Source of the DNA: Tritrichomonas foetus
Lineage: Eukaryota; Parabasalia; Tritrichomonadida; Tritrichomonadidae
Assembly (NCBI GenBank): GCA_001839685.1
Contig: MLAK01000625.1
Coordinates: 26,248-88,732 of the forward strand
Length of the DNA stretch: 62,485 bases
Direction: 5' to 3'
Shown: positions 48,945-59,881 of the stretch, piece by piece
Numbering within the stretch: the stretch's first letter is position 1
Layout of the letters: the number at the start of each line of letters is the position of its first letter
Notes under the pieces: model-generated
What the model was told of the DNA's origin: nothing
The model's input: the letters and a program-made list of their open reading frames with translations, nothing else
Databases searched by the model: none
Translations under genes and position numbers: made by a program

Positions 48945-50693
48945 ATGATAAGCCGACCTCAGCCATTACAAAAACTCACCATTGATATCCCTGCTCAATC
49001 TCGGCATGTTGAAGAAGAAAGTGACAACGATGATATTTCGATTGATGTCGATAATTATGAGATTACAGATTTTATCTCGAACTTCCGCGACATTCCACGC
49101 GCTCAGTTCACTATTTTGGACCTAACTGGGCATTCGATAACGTCTTTCGAAGGAGTGAATCGCTTTCCGTCGCTCGAAAAATTAATATTATGTCGCACCC
49201 TCATCTCTTCATTCAAAAATGCCACAGAGTTGCCAAATCTCATAGAAATTGATTTCAGAGAAACACCATTAAGTTCCCGCTTCTACGTCCGTGAGATGAC
49301 ACTTTTCGCCCTCGGATTCTCCATTCAGATCATTAATGGTGTTCCTATTTCTCCGCAAGAGCTGAATTTGTCGACATTAAATACGCGTGTTGGAATCGAA
49401 AATGCTGTTCGAAAAGGAGAATTTTTAGTGGCTTATCCGAATTCGTCACCAGTGAATAATTTCCTCACATCAAATTTTGGATTTTGTTCACCTCAAATTT
49501 CTTCTGAAATTTCTCAAACTTTTTCACAATATAACGATCAAACTACACTCAATATCAACAACACATTAAATTTATATAAAACTCATAATAATCATCAGAA
49601 TATAAATAATAATAATCATAATAATAACAATTCAAGACCAAACTATCGAAATAGTTATTATCGTAGATCAAATGACCACTACAAATTTCACGGGAATCGA
49701 TTTTATTATCGAGCTGATGATAATACAGATGATTCCCGAAATAAAAAAAATGATGACAACAAAAATCACAAATCATATATTTTTTATTATTCGCCAGAGA
49801 AGAGCAATAGAGATGATAAAAATAACGAAAAAAATGATCTCAAAAACAAAACTCCACCTAGTCAGCTCATTAATGAAATGGAAAAAACTATCTCTGCTTT
49901 AAAAAGAGCACGAAATCATTTCATGAATCAACCAAGATGGTTCACTCTTCATCAAACTCGAGTTTCCTCACAAAATGAAGAAATTGAGAGTTTAAGAATG
50001 CAAATTCACGGGCTGAGACCAACTCCTGAATATAACCAATTAATCAGTCAATTATCAATTCGTCAAAAACAAGATGAAAAGTATATTTTATTGTTACAAA
50101 ACGAAATAGAAGCAAAAAAGAATAATCTAGCAGATATCCAGAAAAGTATGAGGCTTGCAACCGAAATGAATTTTAATCTTCAATTAAAAACAAAAGATGC
50201 CAAAGCTGGAAATCTTAGTATTACTAATAATGATATCCAACAAATTGTTGATGATCTTGTTGTCTGGAAAGAAAAGAGAGCTAATCAAGAGGAAGCCAAT
50301 CAAAAATTGAAAAACGAAATCAAACTTTTACACCAAAATGAAATAAATATGAATTCACAAATAAATCAAAATTCAAAAAATGGAAAGCTCCATAAAGATT
50401 TGAATAGAAGCTTATCAGCCGCAGAATCATTGAAAAAGGATAAAGAAGCATCAGAGAAAAGCCTGGCACAATTGAAAGCAAGAGATAATCAACAGCAAAA
50501 TGAAATCAACCAAATAAGACAGAAATTGAGAAATCAGGATTTGGAAAATGAAAAACTGAGAAACCAATTAATTGATTTAGAAAAAGATGTTGCTGCAACA
50601 AATGAAAAGAATGTTTTAATGAAAAAGAAAATCGAAAAGCAGAAAAGTGACTTTGATCAGCAAATGAAAGAACTCGCAAATATGTTAATATAA
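48945..50693 (+). CDS. Leucine-rich-repeat plus coiled-coil protein
   Basis: 582 aa with an ATG start. Residues about 45-155 hold three or four LRRs of the SDS22/centrosomal type (FTILDLTGHSITSFEGVNRF, PSLEKLILCRTLISSF, LPNLIEIDFRETPLS) with a cap ending IQIINGVPISPQE. Residues 195-300 are Asn/Tyr/Asp-rich and disordered. Residues 305-580 form a coiled coil (EIESLRMQIHGLRPTPEY, NQIRQKLRNQDLENEKLRNQ). LRR plus coiled-coil proteins are frequent at centrosomes and flagella. The role here is inferred. Confidence 0.85.
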   Translation: MISRPQPLQKLTIDIPAQSRHVEEESDNDDISIDVDNYEITDFISNFRDIPRAQFTILDLTGHSITSFEGVNRFPSLEKLILCRTLISSFKNATELPNLIEIDFRETPLSSRFYVREMTLFALGFSIQIINGVPISPQELNLSTLNTRVGIENAVRKGEFLVAYPNSSPVNNFLTSNFGFCSPQISSEISQTFSQYNDQTTLNINNTLNLYKTHNNHQNINNNNHNNNNSRPNYRNSYYRRSNDHYKFHGNRFYYRADDNTDDSRNKKNDDNKNHKSYIFYYSPEKSNRDDKNNEKNDLKNKTPPSQLINEMEKTISALKRARNHFMNQPRWFTLHQTRVSSQNEEIESLRMQIHGLRPTPEYNQLISQLSIRQKQDEKYILLLQNEIEAKKNNLADIQKSMRLATEMNFNLQLKTKDAKAGNLSITNNDIQQIVDDLVVWKEKRANQEEANQKLKNEIKLLHQNEINMNSQINQNSKNGKLHKDLNRSLSAAESLKKDKEASEKSLAQLKARDNQQQNEINQIRQKLRNQDLENEKLRNQLIDLEKDVAATNEKNVLMKKKIEKQKSDFDQQMKELANMLI

Positions 50694-51915
50694 TTAAAAT
50701 GTTAAATAAGGTAATCTTCCTGATTATTTGAATGATAATTAATGTTAAATTTACTTCCTTTCATGAAATTAGATATCAACGTAATTTGTGTCGTTCATTA
50801 TCTTTTTCCCGTTTGATTTTTCATTCGTGGCCCAATTCTATGGAACTCGTAAATGTCATTACAGTTTAATCGGTTTTAAAGGTTTCGAATGAAATAACTA
50901 GTGTTTAACATCATTTTGAAGATAATAACGGCCATTATGTAAAGTACCTATTTTTCAATGAAGAGAGTATTGAAAAGTGGAAAAGAAGAAACCAATCATA
51001 ATCAAAAAGTTCGCATTCGAATTTTTTTTCTAATGATATTTTCTTGATCGAAATAGCATCTACATATCATTTGATACTCTAATGGTCCAAGATTCGTTTC
51101 AATCATTGAAATGGTAAAAGTGAAATGATATTCAATTGCATGTAAACACCCATGTATTGAATAAAGTTTATTATATATAAATATGTGATTTCAATGATAA
51201 TTCATTTCAAATTTGAAAGCATTGAAGTTATGAATGGTTTTCCGTTATCCCAAAAATTTCCGCGATCAAGTATTTCGATTATTGATTATTGATTATTCTT
51301 TGAATTATTAAAAGAGCTAATCCGAAGTTCAATGAATTCGTTTCGAATTATCATTGAATTCTTTCTATCAAAAATTGAATTGACAATTTTATTTTCGGAA
51401 ATGCTACATAAGGGCGTCATCATGAATTGATGGAATTATTTTGTTGTCGTTTCCTCATCTTTATCTCAGCTTCAAATAAAATCTTAGCACTTTGCGGTGA
51501 TAAAATTTTGCTTTGAAGTAATTTCAAGAAAATTGAAAGCCGTTTTCGCAAAATTATATGTCATTTGAATAGAAATCGAATATATTATTGAACAATTTGA
51601 GAACATTCTCTCAAATGTCAAACGCGCATTTCTATTCTGTAAAATAATTCCATTATTTATATTTGCACTTTTGAAAGCAAGCTTTTATTCTGTAAAATAT
51701 TTCTATGATCCACCCAAATATTGACAACACTTTTTTACAAAATTTTAAAAAATTTTCAAACAGAATCCCGAAGTATTTGTATGGCATCACAAATTTATAT
51801 ATTAAATAATTTATTCAAATGTTTTATATATTGAATGTTTCGTTAAATTCCTCTCAAACAAAGACAAAATTTTTGAATTTACACAAAATCGATTGGATAA
51901 TCATCAAAATTTTAA
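50694..51915. other. Intergenic, 1.2 kb, no gene seen
   Basis: AT-rich spacer between two plus-strand genes. ATTCTGTAAAATA is repeated at about 51633 and 51689, and GATTATT is repeated three times near 51280. No gene or structured RNA recognised. Confidence 0.5.
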
Positions 51916-52896
51916 ATGTTCTCCGAGAAGAATGACTCTGGGTATGAATACATCATTCCATCAACTGTTAAGTGCTACAAGGTCATTTCGAAAATATCAT
52001 CAGGAAGTTTCTCCGTTGTATTCAAGGTCCTCAACATGAAAACAAATGAATACTATGCCATGAAAGTTGTCTCACGTGAACAAATGATTAAATACAGCTC
52101 CATATTTCAACTGGAACAAGAACTCCGAATTCTGGAAACTACCAATCATCCCAATATTATCAAATTGCATGAAATCGTGTATGAAAAAACGTATATTTAT
52201 ATAATTATGGAACTTTCTGACACGGATCTTCTCACGGCATTAATGATTCGTGGATCATTACTGCAATGTGAAATTCGTCACATTTTTCAACAAATATGTC
52301 ATGCAATTAAATATTTGCATTCTAAAGGGATTAGTCATCATGATCTGAAGCCGGAGAATATCCTGCTTGACAAGGATGATGTGTGTAAAATAGCAGATTT
52401 CGGAAGTGCCTTCACTAAAAAACCACCACATGATGTGTTCGGAGCAACTTTAAATTACGTCGCACCAGAAGCTATCTTAAATGATACTTTCGACTATAAA
52501 AAAGCTGATATCTGGACACTCGGAATCATTTTGTATATTTTGACGACTTCTTCTTTTCCATTTCAGCTGGAGGGAAGTGATGTAGAAATTGCACATCGAA
52601 TTATTAATGCAGATTATCAGATTCCCTTCTATGTGGACAAAGAATCCAAACAGATAATAGCTGCTTGCTTACAAAAGAAGCCGGAAGATCGTCCCACCAT
52701 TGATGAATTAATTGATATCATGAATAAAGGATCTCAAGTGAAATTCATCTCAGCCCAAAAGTCACTCAAACCAAAGAAAATTATTTCTTCGATAGTGTCA
52801 ACTTCTGTTCTGACTTCGAGAATGACAAAGAATATTGAAATCAAAAATAAACCCAAGATTAGAGTGTCGAATTCGGTTAATCTTAGCTTTCTGTGA
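51916..52896 (+). CDS. CAMK-like Ser/Thr protein kinase
   Basis: 326 aa with an ATG start. Kinase domain at about 21-272. Glycine loop SSGSFSVV at 28-35, Lys50 in YAMKV, a Glu in the following helix, HHDLKPEN with catalytic Asp143 (the usual Arg of HRD is His), DFG at 161-163, and FGATLNYVAPE as activation-loop end. Subdomain IX ADIWTLGIILY and the Arg of EDRPT are present. The enzyme looks catalytically complete. The general form is CAMK/AMPK-like. The tail after 275 is basic and short. The HRD-to-HHD change also means it is not an RD kinase, so activation-loop phosphorylation may not be needed. Confidence 0.92.
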   Translation: MFSEKNDSGYEYIIPSTVKCYKVISKISSGSFSVVFKVLNMKTNEYYAMKVVSREQMIKYSSIFQLEQELRILETTNHPNIIKLHEIVYEKTYIYIIMELSDTDLLTALMIRGSLLQCEIRHIFQQICHAIKYLHSKGISHHDLKPENILLDKDDVCKIADFGSAFTKKPPHDVFGATLNYVAPEAILNDTFDYKKADIWTLGIILYILTTSSFPFQLEGSDVEIAHRIINADYQIPFYVDKESKQIIAACLQKKPEDRPTIDELIDIMNKGSQVKFISAQKSLKPKKIISSIVSTSVLTSRMTKNIEIKNKPKIRVSNSVNLSFL

Positions 52897-53919
52897 ATAT
52901 TCGTTTTAGATCAAAGTAAACCATGTATTGTTTTTTTCACACATTTTATTCTTTTTTTCAATGGCTTTCTGAAATAGAAATAATCTACTAACTAACCAAT
53001 TTGGACGAAATCAATTGATTCTTGGAAATGCCATCCAAGAGAAAACATGTAAAGTCATCTAAATAGTCATTTATTTCATTTGTTCATTGGATTGTAAAAG
53101 GAGTCTTTTTCAGTTATTTCTTCATTTTATCATGAGAATGTGTGAACAATTTATTCGAAATTGAGGTGGAATAAATCAAATCTAATTCAAATTATTCTAT
53201 TTAGGATTTTTTTTCTCATAATGAATGATGGTTCATGTTTCTTCATCGGCCTTGAAAAGATTCTCATTTTGTTGGTTAATGAAAGAAAAAGTTTAAAGTT
53301 CATGAAAAGATCATTATTGTTACACAACTCCGCAAATATTATTTCATAAAAGGTAATGCTGGAATTAATAATTTGGTGTTTTTATGTGTTATGTAAGAAT
53401 TATTTATATAATTAAATAGATTTTTTTTTCCTTCTGATATAATCAATACAACATGAGGGTGAAAAAAAAGAATCAGACTCTTCTTGCCAATCATACAAAC
53501 ATACTAAATGGGCCAGTTATATCACAGTATACCAATAATTATCACCCTTTGCTTGATGAACAATGACTTTATCTGACAACAACTTGGAAAAAGATATCTC
53601 GAATTGCAAACTCGAAGGGCGAATAACTATATTTTTCTTTAATTAATTTTGAATAGTTGTAGAGAAATATGGATAAATTGAATTGCATATGGTTATTGAT
53701 TCAAAACACTCTTCTACACTTGACAATGAAGTCATTTTCTATGTAAAATAATGGTTGTCATTCCATATTTCAATATAGTTATCTCCAGAAATTAAACATA
53801 TCCGATAATATTTCGTATTTTGAATTCTATCCTAAAATATTCCGAATAAATCCAGAAAAACTTCACAAATATTTGATAAAAGGGTTTGGAATCTGGCGAT
53901 TTTTATCATATTATCCCAC
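52897..53919. other. Intergenic, 1.0 kb, no gene seen
   Basis: AT-rich spacer between two plus-strand genes. A 62-codon frame at 53161 begins with TTG and is not convincing. No repeat or RNA gene recognised. Confidence 0.5.
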
Positions 53920-56256
53920 ATGTTTCAATATCATTATAAAGCAATTCTATTTCGAAAATGGATCACAATGAAAAGATCATGGAAAAGCACTGTTACTTCT
54001 CTCGTAGGTACTTTAGTTGCTTCTGCTCTCGCGATTTTATTAAATTATTTCTTTGTGATTTTTCTATCACCAAAAGCAGAAACAATATCTTTCAACGATT
54101 TTCCTTCAAACACTCAAGACCTTCTTTTTATAGATTACTCCAAAGATTTTCCTGATTCGTCACTCATCCAAAATTATCTTATAGATATGTATAAAAATGA
54201 AACTGGCAGGGAAATTAGATCGCAAACATTTGATTCTGCCGATTCTTTAAAAGAATGGGTCATAAATCACCAAAGGTCTTATGCTGAACCTGAATCAATA
54301 CCATTTGGAGTTGGCTATTCAATCATTTACAATAATGTCAATAATGAAAGTATTCCAGGCTATTTTATTAAATCATTTTTTAATATTTCGGCCTGGGATA
54401 AAATATCTGATGAACTTCAAGTTGAGGTTCTTACGACCAAAGCTTTGCAAAAGTATATTTATGATGATCTTAGTGCCGAAATTAATGTATCTTTTATAAC
54501 CCTAAATAGTAGAAGACTTGAGTTTCTGACTGCATTAGCAGGCCCTATTCTTATTGGATGTGGTTTACTGTCTATTGTTCCAATGATTATTACACAACCC
54601 ATTACTGATTTGACCGGAGAAGTCAGATCATACATGGAATCGAATTCTTTAACAATATTTCCATATTGGCTAGCAACATTTTCTATTGATATTATCATTT
54701 GGGTTGCTTTGACAACATTAATGTGGTGCATCTACTTAGCAGCCCAAATTAAGTCATTTCACGATAATATGTTCATGTCATGGTACTTAGTTGTTGCTGC
54801 TGGGCCTTCGTTTATTATTTTTATTTATTGTGTTAGTTTTGTTTTTGAATCTCCAAGTTCTGCTAATAGACAAGTTTTCCTAATATTCACTTTATCAATG
54901 TTGGTCCCGTTTATCATTGAGATGATTAGAAATGACACAAATCCAATCTGGCTTGAATGGATATTCTCACTCATTCCACATCTTGCCATTCAAAGATTAT
55001 ATTCACTCATTCTACAAAATCTAGGACCTTTAAAACAAAACTTTAGTTATTATTGGACAGAATCAAAAAACACACAGCCTTTTCTAATAATGGAAATCAT
55101 AAATATTCTATTATACTCTTCTGTATTAACGATTATTGAACATTTTCGAAAAGGAGTCCAAAATTCGAGTGCAAAACGATCATTCAATAACTATGATGAA
55201 ATTTTTAGAGAGATAAAAGCTAAAAATGATATTACTCCAGAAGCACTTCAAATGGAAGAGGAGGTAAAAAATTCGCATGATTATGCAGTTAGAATTGAAA
55301 ATGCAAGTCGATTATTCTTTAATACTGAAGGGAAACCAATTCCAGCAGTAAATTGTGTAAGTTTAGGAGTGAAAACAGGTTCTTTGTTTGGATTTCTTGG
55401 TGCCAATGGAGCAGGGAAAACAACTTTGATAAGAATGATTACATCAATGCTTCCACCATCATCAGGAGTAATAGAAGTATTCGGTAAAAATATCACTGAA
55501 ATCACAGAACCAAATATCATTTCGGTTTGTCCTCAATTCAACAAACATTTAATCAATGAAATGACTATTGAAGAACATTTCAAACTGTATGGAATGCTAC
55601 TAAAATATGACACAAACCAGATAGCTGAAAAAAGTGAGGTTTTAATAAAGTCACTTGAATTATTGGAAATTAAAGACAAACCATTAAATGAACTATCACA
55701 AGGTGATGTTCGAAAATTAGCAATTGCTTTAAGTTTTTATTCACCAGCAAAGATTATCTTATTAGATGAACCAACAGCTTCATTGGACCCAGTAGCTAGA
55801 CATAATGTACAAGAAATGATCTTAGAAAATCGTGGTGATAAAACTTTCATGCTTTGTACTCATCTTTTAAGTGAGGCTGAATTTTTATGCGATATGATAT
55901 CGATTATGGTTAAAGGGTGCGTATTTACATGTGGATCTCCACAGCTATTAACTGAAAAATTCGGAACAGATTATAAAATTGATGTAATGTTAAAAGATGA
56001 AAGTGAAAAAACTGAAGAAAAATGTAATGATTTCTTTAAAAAGATGCTCCCAAAGGCTGTCTGCTCAATTTCAAGACCAAAAGCTAGAATATTTGATATT
56101 CCCGCAAGTGCAATTGACCTAGCAGATTTATTTGTGATAATGGAAGAAGGAAAAGAAGGAGATAATGGTTACACATATTTTACTTGCTCTTCTTCATCAC
56201 TAGAACGAGTATTTATGGAAATCGTTCGAATGTCTGAAGAAGCAGAAGAAATTTGA
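53920..56256 (+). CDS. Half-size ABCA-type ABC transporter
   Basis: 778 aa with an ATG start. First membrane helix at about 26-50, then a large non-cytosolic loop (about 55-195), then five or six helices to about 425. The nucleotide-binding domain spans about 450-680. Walker A GANGAGKTT is at 494-502, the signature LSQGD at 592-596 (LSGGQ in most families), and Walker B KIILLDEPT at 611-619 with Asp616 and Glu617. An H-loop THLLSEAE follows. One TM unit and one NBD in this order make a half transporter of the ABCA family, which must dimerise. ABCA proteins usually move lipids. Glu after Walker B and the His are present, so ATP hydrolysis is expected. Confidence 0.93.
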   Translation: MFQYHYKAILFRKWITMKRSWKSTVTSLVGTLVASALAILLNYFFVIFLSPKAETISFNDFPSNTQDLLFIDYSKDFPDSSLIQNYLIDMYKNETGREIRSQTFDSADSLKEWVINHQRSYAEPESIPFGVGYSIIYNNVNNESIPGYFIKSFFNISAWDKISDELQVEVLTTKALQKYIYDDLSAEINVSFITLNSRRLEFLTALAGPILIGCGLLSIVPMIITQPITDLTGEVRSYMESNSLTIFPYWLATFSIDIIIWVALTTLMWCIYLAAQIKSFHDNMFMSWYLVVAAGPSFIIFIYCVSFVFESPSSANRQVFLIFTLSMLVPFIIEMIRNDTNPIWLEWIFSLIPHLAIQRLYSLILQNLGPLKQNFSYYWTESKNTQPFLIMEIINILLYSSVLTIIEHFRKGVQNSSAKRSFNNYDEIFREIKAKNDITPEALQMEEEVKNSHDYAVRIENASRLFFNTEGKPIPAVNCVSLGVKTGSLFGFLGANGAGKTTLIRMITSMLPPSSGVIEVFGKNITEITEPNIISVCPQFNKHLINEMTIEEHFKLYGMLLKYDTNQIAEKSEVLIKSLELLEIKDKPLNELSQGDVRKLAIALSFYSPAKIILLDEPTASLDPVARHNVQEMILENRGDKTFMLCTHLLSEAEFLCDMISIMVKGCVFTCGSPQLLTEKFGTDYKIDVMLKDESEKTEEKCNDFFKKMLPKAVCSISRPKARIFDIPASAIDLADLFVIMEEGKEGDNGYTYFTCSSSSLERVFMEIVRMSEEAEEI

Positions 56257-56435
56257 ACACATTGAATTATATGTTTCCAATTTATCTGTGTGTAATGATA
56301 TAACATTAAATGATAAAAAACATATTTTAAATCTAATGAATAGAAATATTTTTTTTAATTGATATCTTTTAATATCATCACTGTTATATCAAGAATTGAA
56401 TGATCAAACTACCTTTCCCGCTCGAAAATTCGGAT

Positions 56436-56508
56436 AGTCTCGTAGCTCAGTGGTTAGAGCATGGTCCTTATGAGGCCAGGGTCGCGGGTTCGATACCCGT
56501 CGGGACTA
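56436..56508 (+). tRNA. tRNA-Ile (anticodon UAU)
   Basis: 73 nt folding into a full cloverleaf. Acceptor stem AGTCTCG/CGGGACT (7 bp, one T-G). D arm GCTC-AGTGGTTA-GAGC. Anticodon arm TGGTC-CTTATGA-GGCCA with anticodon TAT. T arm GCGGG-TTCGATA-CCCGT. Discriminator A. The internal A box (TAGCTCAGTGG) and B box (GGTTCGATACC) are both present. It decodes AUA. Unlike the UAU isoleucine tRNAs of many eukaryotes it has no intron. The 3' CCA is not encoded, as expected. Confidence 0.95.
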
Positions 56509-56514
56509 TTTTTT
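56509..56514 (+). terminator. RNA polymerase III terminator of tRNA-Ile
   Basis: Six T residues directly after the discriminator base, the usual Pol III stop. Confidence 0.8.
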
Positions 56515-56953
56515 CCTCAAATAGCTTTTTACTTTTGGTGGATTTATCTTCTATTCGTCTTATCTTTTTTAATTGCTTTTGCTTTGCCATCTTTTATTTT
56601 CTCAAATTCTTATCAAATCTTCTCATAAATCCCTTTTTACGCTTTTTTAGTTTCGAATGATTTCTCACAACATTTTATTTAAACGTCTTGATCACAAATT
56701 TCCCAATAAGATGGACAATAAAAATTCTAATATTCATTTATATAGAGGAGATCACAATATATTTCTAAAATATTCATATTGACAAACAATATTATAATAT
56801 CTAAATTACACAATATATATAGATTCACTTTGAAATAGGAAGATATCTTTCATATTTTTTTTTCATCATTTTATTTCAAGTTTAACTCGATAACCTTTAG
56901 ACAAATAAAACTTTTAAAAGAAAACGTTTATTCATTGAATACATATCTGGTCG

Positions 56954-59881
56954 ATGAAGGCAAACCTTCGCTCCGCGAAATATTCGATCGTGAAGAAACT
57001 CGGCGAAGGAGGCTACGGCAAAGCCCTTCTTGTTCGCAGTAAAGAAGATAAACGACTTTATGTAATGAAATCAGTAAAAATATCAAATCTCTCGCCAAAA
57101 GACAAACGTGATGCGCTTCGTGAGGCGACGCTTTTGTCTGTTCTTAAGAGTCCCTTTATTGTTGCTTTCACTGAAAGTTTTGAAGAAAAAGGCACTCTTT
57201 ATATCGTTATGGAATATGCGGACGGAGGCGATCTTTCACAGAAAATTGAACGGCGGAAAAGAGCTAGAAAATATTTTTCAGAAGAAGACATTCTCCACGA
57301 CTTCATCCAAGTTGCACTCGCTCTAAAATATCTTCATGATAGAAAAGTTTTGCATCGTGATTTAAAGGCACAGAATGTGTTTCTTATGAAAAATGGATCA
57401 GTAAAACTCGGCGATTTTGGTATTGCTAAAGTTTTGCAAAATACGATGCAATTGGCAATGTCTCAAATTGGTACTCCTTATTATTTATCACCTGAAATCT
57501 GCGATAATAAGAAGTATAATTCAAAAACAGATATTTGGTCACTTGGTTGTATGCTTTATGAAATGTGCACGTTTAACCATCCATTTGATGCAAAAGATAT
57601 TAAGTCACTTATGAAAAGAATTATTCAGGCTAAATATACACCAATTCCCTCAAAGTACTCTGCGGACATTCAAGGACTCCTCGGCAAGATGCTCAACAAG
57701 GATCCAAACATGAGACCATCAATTAATCAAATTTTGGGTCTTCCATTCATTAAAGCAAATTTGAGTAATTTTTTGGATCATCAGATGCTCCAATATGAAA
57801 TGAATCATACAATTTTACATGGTGCAAATATATTCAAGAATCCAAATCATCCACCAGCACCTTCTCAACCATCACAGCCTCAAACGAATGCCAACAATCA
57901 GGCCAGCAACAATAACGCTCGACCTTCAAATAATAATGTTAAACCAGCACCTCAACAACAACAGCAACAAAAACCACCTGCACAACTGGCTAATCAAAAA
58001 CTACCTCCTAAACCATCACAACTCCAACAAAAGAAACCATCACCACAACCTGCCCCAGCTGCCAAGCCTTCGAATAATAATAATAATCAGAAGCCTCATA
58101 CACCACAAATTCAACAGAAGCCAGCAGCTCCCCAACCAGCACCAGCAGCCCAAAAGAAACCATTAACTCCACAAAATGCCCAACCAAGAGCTGCTCCACC
58201 TCAACAGAATCAACAAAAGCCTGCTCAACCAGCCAAACCAGCGCCACAACCACCAAAAGCTGTTCAACCTGCTCAACAACAACAACAAAAATCTCAGCCA
58301 CAACAAAATCAAGTAAAGCCTGTTCAACCATCAGCCGCTCAACAGCCTGCAGCACCATCACAACAACAACAAAAGCCTGCAGCACCAGCTCAAAATAAAC
58401 CAGCACAACAACAACAGAAACCAACACCAGCACAAAATAAGCCGGCACCACAGCCTACCCAGCAACAGCAACAAAAATCACAACCACAACAACCACAAAA
58501 AGCTCCAGCTCCTTCACAACCACCACCACAACAACAAAAATCACAACCTCAGCCACCTTCTCAACCACAACAAAAACCTGTACAACAAGCACAAAAACCA
58601 GCACAACAACAACAACAGAATCAAGCTGTTGCACCACCACAAAAAGTTACTCCTCCTCCTCAACAACAGCAGCAAAATAAAGCTTCTGCACAACCTGCAC
58701 AGAAATCAAATAATAAAAATCCTGCACAACCACAACATATTCCAAAAGTTAATATTGCACAACCATCTAAACCCACTAATGTTAACAATAGTAATAATAA
58801 AGTTCCAGTTGCTCAGCAAAAACCACCATCAGCACGTGGAAATCATCATAATCCACCATCTTCACGTGCTGCTAATAAAGCACCGCCATCATCAAGACGT
58901 GCTGGAGCACCTTCTCAAGCCCAAAAACAAGCACCAAAACGCGACAGAAAGAAAGAAATTGAAGAACTTCGTCGCTACGCACAAGAAAGAGAAGCTAAAA
59001 AGCTTGCTGAAGAAGCTGAAAGAATTAAAAAACAACATGAAGAAGCGCTCGCCGCAGCAACTCGTGAAGAAGCTGAAAAAAGAGCAAAAAGAGCACGTCA
59101 AATCGCCGAATTTAAGAGAATTGCTGCAGAAAGAGAGAAGCAAAAACAAGAACAAGCAAGAAGAGAAGCAGAAATGAAACAAAAACAAAAAGAACGTGAA
59201 GAAGCAGAAAGAAAGAGACTCGAAGAAGAAAGAAGAAAGAAGGCTGAACTCGAAAAGAAAGCACAAGAAGAAGCAGACAAGAAACGTGCTGAAGAAATGC
59301 GAAGGAAACGAGATGAAGAAGAAAGAAGAAAGAATGAAGAAAACTTAAAGAAAAGAGCAGATGAAGCTAAACAAAGAAGAGACAGATTGAAACAGAAAGA
59401 AATTGATCAACTTGAAGAACAAAGAAGGAAGAGACTCGAAGAAGAAGAAGAATTAGAATTGAATAAAAATCTAAAAGCTTTAGATCAAGAAGAGCACGAA
59501 GAGCTTATTTCCAGCTTTGTATCTAATAATCAACTTCCAAACTGGGCAAGGAAAGGTGGAAATCACCAGCAAAATAATTTAAACGGTGTTTTTGAAGAAG
59601 AAGACAAGTTTGAAGAAGATGTCAAAAATGGTGAAGAAGAAGAAATTGATGAAGGAAGAGCTTTCCAAGAACATTATGATATGGCTCTTTCTCTTAATCA
59701 AGCACTTGATCTTCCTTCATGTAAGGAAGATGATCAAGCTGAAGAAGGATTCGAATCGGAAGATGACGAAGATGATGAAGATCGGAATGCAAACGAGAAT
59801 TACGAAGAATGGGAAGAAGATGAAGACGATGACGATGATGAAGAAAACCCATTCGAAGAAGAAGAGGATAACAGGTTTTAA
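56954..59881 (+). CDS. NEK-family kinase with long Q/P and charged tail
   Basis: 975 aa with an ATG start. Kinase domain at about 10-270. Glycine loop GEGGYG at 17-22, Lys39 in YVMKS, HRDLKAQN with catalytic Asp136, DFG at 154-156, and GTPYYLSPE. The motifs ATLLSVLKSPFIV, MEYADGGDL and GTPYYLSPEICDNKKYNSKTD are typical of NEK kinases (NEK1-like). All catalytic residues are present. Residues about 300-650 are Gln/Pro/Ala/Asn-rich. Residues about 655-835 form a charged Glu/Arg/Lys single-helix or coiled-coil segment. The rest is strongly acidic. NEKs control flagella, centrosomes and mitosis, and trichomonads have many. The low-complexity regions likely vary in length. Confidence 0.95.
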   Translation: MKANLRSAKYSIVKKLGEGGYGKALLVRSKEDKRLYVMKSVKISNLSPKDKRDALREATLLSVLKSPFIVAFTESFEEKGTLYIVMEYADGGDLSQKIERRKRARKYFSEEDILHDFIQVALALKYLHDRKVLHRDLKAQNVFLMKNGSVKLGDFGIAKVLQNTMQLAMSQIGTPYYLSPEICDNKKYNSKTDIWSLGCMLYEMCTFNHPFDAKDIKSLMKRIIQAKYTPIPSKYSADIQGLLGKMLNKDPNMRPSINQILGLPFIKANLSNFLDHQMLQYEMNHTILHGANIFKNPNHPPAPSQPSQPQTNANNQASNNNARPSNNNVKPAPQQQQQQKPPAQLANQKLPPKPSQLQQKKPSPQPAPAAKPSNNNNNQKPHTPQIQQKPAAPQPAPAAQKKPLTPQNAQPRAAPPQQNQQKPAQPAKPAPQPPKAVQPAQQQQQKSQPQQNQVKPVQPSAAQQPAAPSQQQQKPAAPAQNKPAQQQQKPTPAQNKPAPQPTQQQQQKSQPQQPQKAPAPSQPPPQQQKSQPQPPSQPQQKPVQQAQKPAQQQQQNQAVAPPQKVTPPPQQQQQNKASAQPAQKSNNKNPAQPQHIPKVNIAQPSKPTNVNNSNNKVPVAQQKPPSARGNHHNPPSSRAANKAPPSSRRAGAPSQAQKQAPKRDRKKEIEELRRYAQEREAKKLAEEAERIKKQHEEALAAATREEAEKRAKRARQIAEFKRIAAEREKQKQEQARREAEMKQKQKEREEAERKRLEEERRKKAELEKKAQEEADKKRAEEMRRKRDEEERRKNEENLKKRADEAKQRRDRLKQKEIDQLEEQRRKRLEEEEELELNKNLKALDQEEHEELISSFVSNNQLPNWARKGGNHQQNNLNGVFEEEDKFEEDVKNGEEEEIDEGRAFQEHYDMALSLNQALDLPSCKEDDQAEEGFESEDDEDDEDRNANENYEEWEEDEDDDDDEENPFEEEEDNRF

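Larger units (their letters stand above)
56257..56953. other. Intergenic holding a tRNA gene
   Basis: 697 bp between the ABC transporter and the NEK kinase. It contains tRNA-Ile(UAU) at 56436-56508 and otherwise AT-rich spacer. AAACGTTT lies near 56922, about 30 bp before the kinase ATG. Confidence 0.7.

Noticed and set aside
53161..53349. 62-codon frame between kinase and ABC transporter genes
   Set aside because: It begins with TTG, is AT-driven and has no supporting signal.
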